NCBI GenBank assembly: GCA_004154925.1
Contig: QJNS01000311.1
Location: 1 to 64,000 of the forward strand
DNA: 64,000 nucleotides
Source: Monosporascus cannonballus
Lineage: Eukaryota > Ascomycota > Sordariomycetes > Xylariales
Direction of reading: 5' to 3'
In this document: positions 36,578 to 49,179 of the stretch, piece after piece
How the letters are laid out: the number at the start of each line of letters is the position of its first letter
How positions within the stretch are numbered: position 1 is the first letter of the stretch
Made by a program: the position numbers and the translations under genes
Notes under the pieces: model-generated
What the model was told of the DNA's origin: nothing
Database searches by the model: none
Seen by the model: only the letters and a program-made list of their open reading frames with translations

Positions 36578-39500
36578 CGTTATAAGTTTTTATTTAATAA
36601 TACCGTCAGACTTTAAGCAATATTCAACACTGTTAAAATATCGACCAGCATTTAAAAAACCCTTACTTAATAGTTTCAGGTTCGAATTCGGGAACTGGAA
36701 AAAGAAATTCGACAATTTAAGGTTACGTTATCTGCCTAACCTTTTTTTGTTTGCATAAAGCCGAAAAAACCAGAACCTTACGATAAAAAAGTAACCTTTA
36801 AACTTTTTTAATTTAAGTACGAATTTATTTTCGTTTTTTAAACCTTAATAACTTAACGAATATAATCCTAATAATAAGAATATATTTAATAAAAAATGCG
36901 GTTAATTGGTTTAAGCTAATTATAAGAAATTTCCTGGAAATAAAAAAAGCAAATAAAAAAAACTTTATTAATAAGATTTTTTTTTAATTTATACCAATTT
37001 CGAAAATAAAATGCGCAATATTTTCGGTAATCCAGATAAAAAACGATCCGTAGCTTAATAACTTTTATAATTCCGATAAAATAAATTTATATTTAAATAC
37101 GTTATAATTTTTAAAAGTTTTGCGGCTAAGGCGAGATAGGGAAATAACAAAATTAACGCTTTTATCGATATATTTTATAAAACGTTAAAAATGATACAAA
37201 AAATAAGATTATTTGGATCGAACGATTAATTACTTTAAACCGATATATTGTAGAAGTAATTAAAATTAATAATTAATAATTTGAAAAATAATAGGAGAAA
37301 AAAGAATAATACGTTTTACGTTCGAAATATAATAAGTTTAACCAGAGGAAAAAACGAAATGCACCCTTTATTTTTTACGGAACGGCGCCAGGATTTATGG
37401 AACTCGGCGTTACCTACAAATAGGATTGGAGCCAGATTAAGTACTTTAATTGCGGCAAAATGGGACATAAGGCTTATAAATATAAGAAACCTAAAAAATT
37501 ACGGCAAAATAATTAGATCTTTGTACCGAAAGGATAATCCAAAAATAATTAAGGAAATAATAATAAAGTTATTAATATAATTTAAGCTAAATATATATTA
37601 GGTTTATAGCAAAAGGTTTAATAAAAATTATTATAATATGAAATTCGATGCGAAATACGAAAAGCTAAAAAGTAAGTTTAATAAATATTGCAAGCATAAT
37701 AAGAAACGTTATAAGGATAATTATACGAATGCCAGAATTGGACAGAAAAATTTTGCCCCGAAATACCCGATTAATACGGCAAAATGTACGCCATATATTG
37801 TCGACGATAAAAATATCCCGATTACGAAAAATAAAAATAATATATTTATATACAAATTACCCGTATATATTATAAGGGATTTAATTTTCCAAACCGTACC
37901 GGGTATAATAAAAATAATAAGCAATAGTATTAACAGTTTCGAACCATAGCCCCAGGAGATATTTAATAGTTAGCCGAAATAAAAAGATAGCTTAAAAAAA
38001 TAATGCCCGTAAGAAAACCCTTTTTGTTATTATGGATAATATAATTATTAAATAAAAAAAGAATTAATTTAGCGTACGGTTAAAAAATATTATTAAAAAG
38101 TTATTACGGATTTTTATTTTCAGTTAGCTTTTATTATAGATTTTTAGGAAAAAAAGGTTATTAAGGAAAAAATACGTTAATTTATAAGAGATCTTTAAAA
38201 TAATAACTAGGATAATGTATAATAAGATATAATCGCAAATATAAGAAAATAATTTATTCGATAAGAAGAAAAATTGCAAAAAAACCAGAAATAATTAATA
38301 CGGTTTAAAGGAATAGTACGCCGATAATAGCAATAGATCTAATAACTTAACGCGTTAAACGAAAAAATATAAGTAAAATTAAATAAATTCGAACAGAAAT
38401 TAAAAGAAAAAAGTTATTGATAAAAAAGCCGTAAGATAACGAAATCCAAAGAAATTAAAAGGAATTTCCGAAAAAGGCTTTAAACGTAACGATAGGAAAC
38501 GTTAATAACCTTATTATTTTGGATATACGAATCGGAACGTACTGGTATACCGCAATGGTAAATTACGGAGCTTTAGGCGGAAATTACATTATACCGGATA
38601 TAATTAATAAGCTTAAATTGCTATGGATATATAAGTTAAAACCTTATATAATAATGAATACCGAAAGTTAGGAATTTGCTTATAATAACGGAAAAATTAT
38701 ACGCGAAATTAATTATTTCGAAAATTTTGTCTAAGGATGATATTAAATAGTTAATTTCGATATCGTTTTATTCGAGAATTACGATATAATTTTAAAATTA
38801 CCATAAATACGCCAATACGGAATTTTAATTGATAACGGGATTAGCCAAATAAGGTTCGCTTTATACCTTATTAGTAAAAAAAAATTAAAATCTTAATATT
38901 CGATCGATAATAACGACGAATATAAGTATAAGGATACGATAAATACTTTATTACCCAAAGAAATAAAATATAAAAGAAAATAAGCATTACAGAAAAATAC
39001 GATATATCGTTATTATTATCAAATTAAAATTAAAATAATTGAATAACGATTTAAAATAATAAAATTGATAGCTTAAGGAATTAAAAGAATTAATTAATAT
39101 ATTATTATAATATTATAAATACGAATAGTTCTTTAGGAAGAAGTTCGACATAAAGTTATTAAAATATAGCGAATAAAATCATAAAATAATTTTTAAAAAA
39201 GGAATTTCGACAAAGTTTTATCTTATTTACAACCTTAATGGAAATAAATTACGTACTTTTAGAAAATACCTAAAAAATCGGCTATAAAAAGGATAGATTC
39301 GATTTTCGAAATTACCAGCAGGATACCTTATGTTTTTCGTACTAAAAAAGAATAGAAAATTGCGACTTATAGTTGATTACCGATAATTAAACGACGTTAT
39401 TATTAAGGATTAAATATTATTACCCTTAATTACGGAAATAAAAAATCAATTTTACGGAACCAAATGGTTTATAATATTCGATCTTAGAAATAGATATAAT

Positions 39501-41930
39501 TTTATTAGGATTAAAAAAGGATACGAATAAAAAATAGCCTTTAAGACGAAATACGGACTGTTTAAGTATTTGGTTATATTAATAGGATTTACGAACGTAT
39601 TAGTAACCTTTTAGCAAATAGTAAATTACGTATTACGAAAATATTTCGATATTTTCGTCATATGTTATCTTGACGATATTTTTATTTTTTCGGAGATAAA
39701 AAAACATACGCAGGATACGTTTATAAAGTTCTTTAAGCTTTATAGAACGTAAAGTTATTTATTAACGTAAAGAAAAATTAGTTCTATATATAAAAAGTGG
39801 AATATCTAGGACATTTTATCATTTCAGAACATATCAGGATAGACTTTAAAAAAGTCGCTACAGTTACAAAATAATAGACGCCAACGACGGTTAAAAAGGT
39901 ACAGGCATTTTTTGGATTTGCCAATTATTACAGAAAGTTCATTCGAAATTTTAGCAGAATAACCATATCCCTAACAAATTTTACGAAAAAAAAAGAATTT
40001 AAATAGACGCTAAATACGAAAAAAGCATTTTAGGATATTAAGAATATAATTACCAGCGAGTTAATACTAATTATATAGGATCTAAACCGCCCCGTTAAAT
40101 TAGAAACCGATATTTCGGATTACGCGTTAAATATAGTAATCGGATAACGAAATAATTAAGGCAAATTATACCTTATTGCATTTTTTTTATATAAATTAAA
40201 AAAAGCCGAACTTAATTATAATATTTTAAATAAGGAATTTATAATTATTATTATGGTATTTCGGGAATTTAGGTATTTCTTAAAGGGAAATTTGTACCAG
40301 ATTAAGGTTTATACGGATTATTAAAATCTTATCCGATTTATTACGATTAGGAAGTTTATAGGACGATAATTAAAATATGTAAAAGAATTGGCGAATTACG
40401 ACTTCGTTATTATCCATAAAAAAGGATTAGAAAATAATAAAGTAAATATTTTAAGTAAATAACTAAACTTCGAAAAAAAATTAATTAAAATTAATTATAC
40501 AATTTTCGATATTATTATAAAAAAATATTTACGCCTATAACAAGTTGCGACGATTCGGGTATTACCTAGTAATATATATTAGGAAATTTAATAATATAAT
40601 AATAATTTCCTAAAAAACTAAAAAACGGAAAAAATATAAATACTAGAAAAATACCAAAGGAATTTAATACGAGAAATATACGAACATTAATTATATAGAT
40701 ATTTAGGGATTTACAAAACCTTAAAGCGACTTTAACGTATATATTCCTTTTTTAAAATAAAATTAACGGTACAGAAAATTATACGGTAATATAATATTTG
40801 CGTTAAAGCAAAGATTCGACGACATAAGCCATACGGAAAATTATAACCATTATTAGTCGCAAAACGACCATAGTATTTAATTATATTCGATTTTATTACC
40901 AAACTTCCTATATTAAAAGATTTAGTTACTGGAATATATTACGATAATATTTTCGTAATCGTCGATCGATTTACGAAATCTTTTTATTTTTTTACCATAT
41001 TACGAGGATATAAACGCCGAATAACGAGCATATATTTTCTTCAGACATATTTTCAGCATATACGGATTATTAATGGAAATTATATTAAATAAAGAATTAA
41101 TATTTATATTTAAATTTTGGAAAGACCTTATAGCATATATCGGCTTAAATCATAAATTATTTAATACGTTTAAACCTTAGATAAATAAAGAGATAAAATA
41201 AATAAATTAAACTTTGGAAATTTACTTACGATATTATATTAATTATAAATAAAATATTTAGATTAAGAAATTATTAATTATATAATTAGCTTATAATACC
41301 AGTTATTACGAAAGTATCAAAATAATATTTACGAACGCAAATTTTGGTTTTATTTTAAAAGTTTACGGAAAAGTACGCGATAACGGTTTAATTAATATCA
41401 AAATAATTTTTACGTTAAAACAGTTACGATAATTACAATAAAAAATAAAGATAAAATTAGAATTAGTACGGAATTAAATAAGCAAGTATTATAACTAAAA
41501 AAGGTTAAAAGGATTAACTTTCGAAAAAGAAAAATGGTTTTTTTCGTTATAAAAAATATTTAAATAAAAAAACTTAGCAAAAAACTTAATTTCAAATATA
41601 TCAATTTATATAAAATCGCTAAGAAAATCTTAGAAAATAATTATTAATTGAAATTCTTATTAAAAGTTAAATTCCATTTAATTTTTTATGTTTTCTTAAG
41701 TTAATAACAGATATTATCAAAATATATACGGCATAAAACGATATAAAAGTAAAAAACAAACAGGTATATAAGGTAGAGAAAATTTTCGATATGCGAAAAT
41801 AAAACGGATTTACTTAATATTTAATCAAATGGAAAAAGCACCCAAATTCCGAAAATACCTAGAAACTCACCAAAAACCTCATTAACGTCCAACGCCTATT
41901 AAAAAACTTTTACCAATAACAACGGGCGCG
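36578..41930 (+). pseudogene. Chromovirus C gag-pol remnant
   Basis: Gag with a zinc knuckle at 37442-37486, a 103-codon open segment at 37638-37949, protease around 38.5-38.8 kb by position, RT with YLDDIFIFS at 39663-39692, RNase H about 40.2-40.45 kb, integrase about 40.6-41.7 kb and a chromodomain near 41.83-41.93 kb. Stops at former CAA, CAG and TGG codons interrupt every domain, so no active polyprotein is possible. The chromodomain in this family binds methylated histone H3 and steers integration to heterochromatin. Confidence 0.82.
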
Positions 41931-42584
41931 TTCCAATTAACAATCAACCAATTAATAACCGGGATATCGAGCCAGTTAATTGCGGCCTGCGCTAATATAA
42001 TAACCGTAATAACGGCCTTTAACTATTCTTATTCTTAATATTTTTATTCCTTTAACTTATCTAATAATTAAAGCTTACGTTATATTATAATAACGCTTTT
42101 CGAACGAATTAACGCCTTTTATTTACGTAAATAAATAAAATGAAAAAGAACTTTATTTATTTTTTTCTTAATATTTGCATTAAATTTCAAAATAAAGCCG
42201 TTAAAGCCTTAATAATTGCTTTTCGGCAAACGCTTTTTTGCATTCCAAGCGTTAATACTTATAATAAATATTTTGCAAAAAAAATGGGTATACCGGTATT
42301 ATTACAGGATCGACCCCGATTAATATATTCCTTATACCTTAAAACGTTTGTCATTATTTCATACTTTATGTTTTTCGAAAAATAATAAAAATAAAGTATA
42401 ATTTCGTAATCAAATTCGTCAAAGGCTTTTACGAAATCAGCACGATAAACGGTAAAAAAACGGGAAATACGACGAATTTTGGAAATACGAAATAACATAA
42501 TTAAAAGTAAAGAAAAAAATACTTACCAAACGAAAAAAAGGAAAAAAAAATCTTAAGGGCAAGATTTAAAAAGGGGGGAAATCG
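41931..42584 (+). other. 3' non-coding region and polypurine tract of chromovirus C
   Basis: No domain is visible. An 81-codon plus-strand frame (42140-42385) is open but unrecognised. Just before the 3' LTR is the purine run AAAAAGGGGGGAAA, a good polypurine tract for plus-strand priming. Confidence 0.6.
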
Positions 42585-42971
42585 TATTACGATTTGACAA
42601 GCTCCGGTCTTAAGAAACGGTTAGGCAGGAGTATACGGGCTACCTCCCGGGTTACGTAACGGTGATCATTATTAAGTTAGTGATTATTAGTGATTAAAGG
42701 CAATCCTAAATAATCGTAATCATTATTAACGGCGTAATTACGAATAATTAAGTTAAGAATAAAAAAAATATATACGCTTATTAAATCCATAATTTAAATA
42801 ACTTTAGTTGGTAACATTTATTAATACCAATCGTTTGTAATAAGGTATTTCCGGTATTAAAAGACGTAATACGATTATTATATCTATTGCTCAGATTCCC
42901 ACGATATTCCTGCCAACATAAACCCGTGGACTTAAGGTTTAATAGTTGGTTAAACCCTATAGCTCGTCATA
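42585..42971 (+). repeat. 3' LTR of chromovirus C
   Basis: 387-bp partner of 36191-36577, starting TATTACGAT (RIP-changed) and ending CGTCATA. It is followed by the ATTCT target duplicate, whose last T is the first base of the TRIM. Confidence 0.93.
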
Positions 42972-42975
42972 ATTC

Positions 42976-43383
42976 TGTAGGAATATATAACTATATTACG
43001 CTTGAACTTTTAATGCAGTTCGAGCGCTCGATGTTTTGCAATAATCCAACAGGTTATGAGCCCTCGTAGCGCAGCGGTATCATTGGTGGTTTGGCTTCGC
43101 CATCGTATAAAACTAAGTCGAATACGGGTTTCTTGCTACTATAACTGGTCACCATGGATGGATTTTTTACCAATACCGGCGATAACCGATACCAGCCGCT
43201 AATAACAAGATGCTAAAGATTTTGCGTTCGAATCCCATACGGGCATTAATAATTCTATAATCTATACCTTTATCCGATCGCGTATTAAGCTGTATCTTAC
43301 GAGGGGATATAGGAATATGTAACTATATTACGCTTGAACTATTAACGCAGTTCGAGCGCCCGATGTTTTACAATAATTCAACA
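42976..43383 (+). mobile_element. Miniature LTR element (TRIM) with tRNA-like boxes
   Basis: 408 bp. Terminal direct repeats of 76 bp (42976-43051 and 43308-43383) start TGTAGG / TATAGG and end CAACA, the TG...CA ends of LTRs. The TSD CATTC is found at 43384-43388 and, beyond the nested chromovirus C, at 36185-36189. A purine run GAGGGGA directly precedes the right repeat, as a polypurine tract should. The 256-bp interior has no coding capacity. It contains TAGCGCAGCGG (43067-43077), a good tRNA A box, and GTTCGAATCC (43226-43235), a good B box. A GCCC at 43060 could pair with a GGGC at 43241 followed by A, like a tRNA acceptor. It must depend on proteins of other elements for movement. Confidence 0.85.
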
Positions 43384-43388
43384 CATTC

Positions 43389-46300
43389 GAATAAACGCTT
43401 TAAAAAACTTTCAGAATAATAGACAAAGAAGTAAAAGCCGAAATATAATTTAACGAATGGTAATAAATAAAGTTTATACCCAATTACGGTAATATTTTAA
43501 CATGACTGGTTTTAAAACTAAATTAAAAGCAAAAAAGAATTTATAAGTACATTTTTCGAAGGTTTTAAAAAATAGATTAAAAAGAGCTTTTAAAATAGAT
43601 GAACCGGAATATTTCAATAATTCTAAAACTATACTAATTAAAATCAATAACTGATAATATATTTCAAAAGTCCGACATTGCAAAATTAGAGTTAATAATA
43701 ATATATAATATATATCATATATTAATATGTTTCGATATAATAATAATAATAATGTTTTTTATAAAATAATATTACAACTTATATATTTTTATATTACTTA
43801 CAAATATAATTAAACCGGAATTTAAAATCTTAAGTACGGCAAAATAAAACATAGAATATATAAATATCAAAATCTTAAAAACATCCAATAAAATAATTAA
43901 ATATTAATATAGAACAATAGATTAATAGAAATAAGAAATAATAATTAAATTATTAACCTCATTTAATCGTAATACGAAAATAAGATATATTAATCAAAAT
44001 TCGATGCGAAATATAAAAACAAAATATTAATCTAATAAGCGTTTTAAATATATTAAAATGCCTTAAAATATTTATAAAAACCTCATAAATAAAGAGAAAA
44101 TATTAGTCTGAGCATTTTAGATTAATACTGCAAAATATATATTATTTTTTAAAAAATTAATAATATTATTATATTATTGTATAATTCGTATATTTGAAAA
44201 GATGTTCGATTTTTTATATTAAACGGGAATAGAATAAAATTTATACGTAATATATTAATAGTTTCGAATTATTATTTTATAGAACGAAATTAATTAACAA
44301 AATATTTTATAAAATTAGCGTAAAGAAAATAATGTCTATGAAAAAACCTTTTTTATTATTGTAGCATATTTATTAAATGAAAAAGAAATTGATTTAATAA
44401 ATGATAAAAACGTATTTTTAATGAGATTTATAAACATTTATTTTCAATTAATATTTATTATAAACACAGAAAATAAAGGAATTGTTAAGACAAACATTTA
44501 TAGTTTTTACTCGAAGTTTTTATAAATATATTATAAGCTTATAATAATAAGATATAATATAATATACGAAAAAGTTAGATATTTTATAAACAAAATATTA
44601 TTAGAAAATGACTAAACTTAAAAAAATTAATAAAACTTTACTAAAAACCTTTTAAATGTAATAATAAAAACTATTATCAATTTTATTACTTTATAAATAG
44701 AATATAAATATAGTAAGATAATATAATAATAAATTAGAAAGTGCTATGTGGAAATTATATAATATTATATATATTATAAAATTTAAATTATAATAAACAT
44801 ACAAACTAAAACATTATATAATTATAAACATTAAAGATTAAAATTTACTTATAATAACGAAACGACTAAAGGAAAAACATATTATTTCGCAATTTTTATC
44901 TAAAAATTATATTAAATAAAGTATTTCTCTATCGTTTTATTTCAATATTAAGATATAATTTTTAAAAAAACACAAATATATAAGTATAAAGCCATAATCG
45001 ATAAAACGATTACTAAAAAAATTAAAAACTAAAGCTTTTAATATTTAATAGAAAAGCGCGATATATACCTTATTATTTAAAAGTATAAAATATAAACAAA
45101 ATAAGTATTAATAAGAAGACGACATATATTTTTTATTATTAAAGCAAAATTTAAATGATTAAATAACGATATAAAATAATATGTTAGAAAATTAAAACTT
45201 TAATTGATATATAATTATAAAATAATGAAAATATTATTAATAACATTGTGAGAAAATATTATAAAAATATTGATTTACGAAAGTTTACCTCAATTATAAT
45301 TTTAATAAAATGAAAATAAAGGTTTGAAATTATTAATAAATTACGCCGTATTTTTTATATTTTTGAAAAACAGTATATTATAATTTATAGTTAATTATCC
45401 TTACTTAATTAATATTTTAATTTAATATTATATAATATAAATATTAAATATGGAACTCAAAATTTGAAATTATAAAACCCAACAATTTATAAGATCTCGT
45501 TTTAATAATAAATATAAGAACATTTAAATAAATGAGAATTAAAAAATATTTTTAAAATAAAATACGGATTATTTAAATATTTAATTCCATTAAAAGGTTT
45601 TACAAACGTAGTAGTAACTTTTGAACAGAAAATAGATTATATATTACGAAAATACTTTAACAGTTCTATTTTTTTTTAAAAAAAAAGAAACATATATATA
45701 AAAGACGTTAATAAAGTTATTCAAGTTTATAAGACTTTGTAACATTAAATATTATATACAAATTAATTTAGTAAATACACAATACAATATTCAAAATATA
45801 ACATTATTTTAAAGTATATTAAAATAAATTTTAAAAATTTTATCGTAATTATCAAATAATATATTTTAATGACGATTTCAAAACAAATACAAATATTTTT
45901 TTTTAAATTTCTTAATTATTACTAAATATTTATTGGTAATGGTAATAAAATTATTATATCTTTTTATTAATTTATGTAAAACCTTTTTTAAAATAAATAT
46001 TATTATTTATAAAAACGCTTTAAAAGATAACTAAGATAAAATTATTAATTAATTAAAGTTTAATATATATCTTTGCAAATATTATCTTACGATTAAAATT
46101 GATATTTTAAAATATAAATAAAATATAATACTTAAATAGAGAAATAGTTAACGTAAATTACATTTTATTTCGTTATATATACAAATTTAGAAAAATTAAA
46201 TTTAATTATATTATTCTTAATAAAAAACTTATATCCATTGTTATACTTTTTCGAATATTAGAAATTTTTTAAAAATTATCATTAAAATAAAATTTATATA

Positions 46301-47970
46301 AATTATTACATTTTGACTTTCCTTTTTATAATTAAAACTTTTACGAAAAAATAATTATAATACTTCAATATAAGAATACAGCCCCTATAAGAATAAGGCT
46401 GATAGCCGACCAGCAACCGATCAGCCACCGACCCACTTACTAATATAAATCCACTATCTTGCAGCTAGTGGAAAACGCTAGATGGAAGTAATCTAATACA
46501 CTTATTTCTTGGAATATGCTCTGCGACTGGTCGGAGATCACCTTATCTAAGCTTACAGGTATCTATTATCTTACATTTAAAAAATTTCATATTTTAATTA
46601 TATTATTATTTACAAAACAGATCCAAAATATTAAAGTTAATATTTTAAGTAATTAATTAAATTTAGAAAATAAATTAATTAAATATAATTATATAAAATT
46701 TTATATAATATTTCAAAGTATTTAAAGTCAAGTTAAATTGTAATATTCGAAATTATCGTATATAAAATATATTAAAAGCTTAAAAGAGAAAATATAACTT
46801 ATTTAAAATTAAAAAAGTTAAATTAGTTACAAAGTTTAAAGAGTATAAAACGGATTTAAAATATTATATATATAAATCAATATAATATAAATATATAAGA
46901 AATTATAAAACTTTAAATTGATTTTAATATAGTTATTAAGTTTGTATAACAAAATTAATAATTTAAAAAATGTTATAATAATAAAATTATTACAATAAAA
47001 ATCAAAGTATCATATTAGAAATTGCACAAAAAATTAGAATTATTATAAATTTTAAAAATTTATAGAGTTTACTTTTTCTATATTTTATTATTAAACTTTT
47101 GAATTTGAAAATTTCGTAATTAAATTATCTTACAATAATATATTAGTAATTACTAATATATTAATAAGAGCCTTATTATTTGTATTTAATTAAAACTTAA
47201 ACATTTAACATAAATAATATATAAATTATGTGATATATTTAAGTATTATAAAGATAAATGGTAAAATTTCAATATTAAAGTTATATTTATAATATTTTTT
47301 GTATTACGAATAAAATAATTACATTAAAAAGCTATATATTACGTATTTATAGTATTACTATTTGCCCAAATATTAAAAGAGTTTTAATAAATATTAATAT
47401 TAATTTTATATTTAATATTTATATAAACGTCTACGATACATTTATTAACGTCAAAACGACATTTACGTCAATGTGATTTAAATAATTATAAAAAAATAAA
47501 AGTTATATTGAAATTCGTACGAAATTTTATAAACCAATTTTATAATAAAACAGGTTTATATAATTGACTTTCTAAACAAAAAACCTAAATTATTTCATTA
47601 AAAAATATTTAAATATAAGAATCCAATGAAACTTCAAATTTAAATAAATAGGCCTAAATGAAATTATGAAAACACATTTAAAAATAATAATTTGTTAAAA
47701 CTATTCTTAAAAATTAAAATTTATTTTTCTCTTAAATATCTTAATACAAGTTAATTATAAATACTATGAAGATTTATACGAAATAAAAAACCTGGAAATA
47801 AAAAACGAACTTACTTAACACCTAATTAAATAAAAAAAAATTCGAAATTCGAAAATACTTCATAACTCGTCAACAATTTTATAAAAATTTAATACTTATT
47901 AAAGAGTTTTTATGAATTAAATAAACTGAAAAATTACATTCAAATTAATATTTTACAAAAATAGTATTTA
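43389..47970 (+). pseudogene. Chromovirus D gag-pol remnant (right part)
   Basis: Continuation of the gag broken off at 36184, then zinc knuckle, RT, RNase H, integrase and chromodomain positions in the same order as copies A and C. It is recognised mainly by base-level similarity to them rather than by translation. A minus-strand open frame at 43683-43474 is by-product. Mutation is heavier than in A or C. A solo LTR interrupts at 46369-46575. Confidence 0.65.
46369..46575 (+). mobile_element. Solo LTR, family S1, RIP-mutated
   Basis: 207 bp, close relative of 21631-21836 in the same orientation. It starts TATAAGAATACAG (TGTGAG originally) and ends TTATCTTACA. The TSDs are TTCAA (46364-46368) and TTTAA (46576-46580), differing by one C-to-T. 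Confidence 0.85.
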
Positions 47971-47975
47971 CGAAT

Positions 47976-48104
47976 TATAACGTAGCTGGAAGCTTGTTGC
48001 ATGCGCTCTTATAAGGTGGATTTGGGTACCCAAACTCCAATTGGGGTTTGGAATTGCCGATCTTTTGGTCTTGTGGTTAGCGTCGCACCCTCGCTTATTT
48101 GACA
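47976..48104 (+). mobile_element. Short solo LTR-like insertion with tRNA-like segment
   Basis: 129 bp, starting TATAACG (probably TGTAACG) and ending TTTGACA, flanked by CGAAT on both sides (47971-47975 and 48105-48109). Composition is normal against very AT-rich surroundings. A TATAAG box lies at 48010. Near the right end (about 48064-48100) the sequence GGTCTTGTGGTTAGCGTCGC resembles the D-arm region of a tRNA. It may be a solo LTR of a small element or a tRNA-derived insertion. Confidence 0.65.
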
Positions 48105-48638
48105 CGAATTAATCGAACTTTAATTAATAACGTTTACATTTTTGAAAAATTTAAATTTCTATTATTGTTTTTGTTTTATAGTACATAAAATCATTAAGTT
48201 TGTCTAAAAATAGCAACCGCAAGTAATAAATTTAATACGTTATATTGAATATTATTACTGTTAATAACGAATACAAAATAACTGGACAAAAATCGGATAA
48301 AACGTTTTTAATAATTAATTTTAAAAAAAAACTTTTTACGACATAATAATTAGCTATAGAAACAAGGACGTTTAGTTTATTATATAACCGATTACGGTAT
48401 ATATAGTCTTTATAAGGTAAAACTATTTATATTATTTTATAAAAAATATTTATTAAAAAAATAAAAAACATATAATACAATTTCTAACCTTCTTATATCA
48501 ATTAAATTAATTGAAATATAACGTTATTCGGTTTTACAGAAACGATATTTCGATTTACGATCGGATGTAATTAAAAAAAGCTAAATTTATTAAAGTAAAT
48601 AAATCTTAAAAATAAGATCTTTACAAAATAAAAAATCG
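48105..48638 (+). other. 3' non-coding region of chromovirus D
   Basis: AT-rich sequence between the chromodomain remnant and the 3' LTR, with no recognisable coding. The LTR border is placed at AATCG/TATTAG by analogy with the copy C polypurine junction. Confidence 0.5.
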
Positions 48639-48981
48639 TATTAGAACATAACAAATTACGACGTTTAAAAACAGTGATAATAATAAATTGCTAAAGGATT
48701 TGATAAACTAAATTATATAATATATTACTAAGCTATTAATAGTAAGCTAATAAATCGAATAGTTAACTTATTAGTAACAGATTAAAAAGCTTAGAATATA
48801 TATATATTTTAAACTAATAATTTAAATCAAATAAAATTAAAATATTACTTTATCATCTAAAGTATTCTTAATATTATACAACGTAATTAAATTATTTTAT
48901 CACTTAAACTTTTACGATATTTTTGTTTATATAAACCCCTATAACTAAGATTTAATAATTAGTTAAAATCTCTAGTTATTA
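48639..48981 (+). repeat. 3' LTR of chromovirus D
   Basis: About 343 bp, similar to the interrupted 5' LTR. It ends around AGTTATTA. The end is uncertain by a few bases because of RIP. Confidence 0.65.
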
Positions 48982-48986
48982 AATAC

Positions 48987-49174
48987 TGTAAAAGGCTTCA
49001 CCTGAGCGGTCTGCAATCAGTTGCCAATAAGAGTTTATTTTCTAGCTAAAGAGAAAAGAAAGGGAAGATGAAAATACAGTTGTGTGTATTCGCATATAAG
49101 GCGCTGCGCTAGTGCTGCTTGGTACCGGCGTTTGTTCGGTGCTCCATAATAGGGCTTTATACAGCCCCATCACA
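48987..49174 (+). mobile_element. Solo LTR, family S3, 188 bp, unmutated
   Basis: It starts TGTAAAAGGCTTCACC, ends CCCCATCACA and has perfect TSDs AATAC (48982-48986 and 49175-49179). A CATATAAGG promoter-like box lies at about 49092. Base composition is normal, so it entered late or was never duplicated. Confidence 0.87.
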
Positions 49175-49179
49175 AATAC

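Larger units (their letters stand above)
36191..42971 (+). mobile_element. Ty3/Gypsy chromovirus C, full length, nested in the TRIM
   Basis: 6781 bp with 387-bp LTRs (36191-36577 and 42585-42971), starting TGTTACGACC, and perfect ATTCT TSDs (36186-36190 and 42972-42976). It is the best preserved chromovirus here. The zinc knuckle YFNCGKMGHKAYKYK is at 37442-37486 (two Cys lost by G-to-A), RT has an intact YLDDIFIFS motif at 39663-39692, and the integrase C-terminus has a chromodomain (YLIKWKKHPNSENT, then QRLLKNFYQ) near 41830-41930 with one TGG-to-TAG stop. The target is the first base of the left terminal repeat of a TRIM. Confidence 0.94.
34894..48981 (+). mobile_element. Older chromovirus D, split by several insertions
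   Basis: This is the host of the inner insertions. A degraded 5' LTR (34894-34922 plus 35323-35624) is followed by leader and gag to 36184; gag resumes at 43389. Pol runs on the plus strand to a chromodomain-like remnant near 47810-47900, and a 3' LTR lies at about 48639-48981. Both LTRs share GTGATAATAATAAA and GCTAATAAA blocks. Inside it lie a solo LTR (34923-35317), the TRIM with copy C (36185-43388), and solo LTRs at 46369 and 47976. No clear TSD could be found; 5' flank TTACC and 3' flank AATAC do not match, so the exact ends are uncertain. It is the most degraded of the series. Confidence 0.7.

Noticed and set aside
43060..43245. Functional tRNA gene with a long intron
   Set aside because: A and B boxes are good, but T-stem pairing is poor, the spacing is far too long and the sequence lies inside a mobile element; kept as tRNA-like only.
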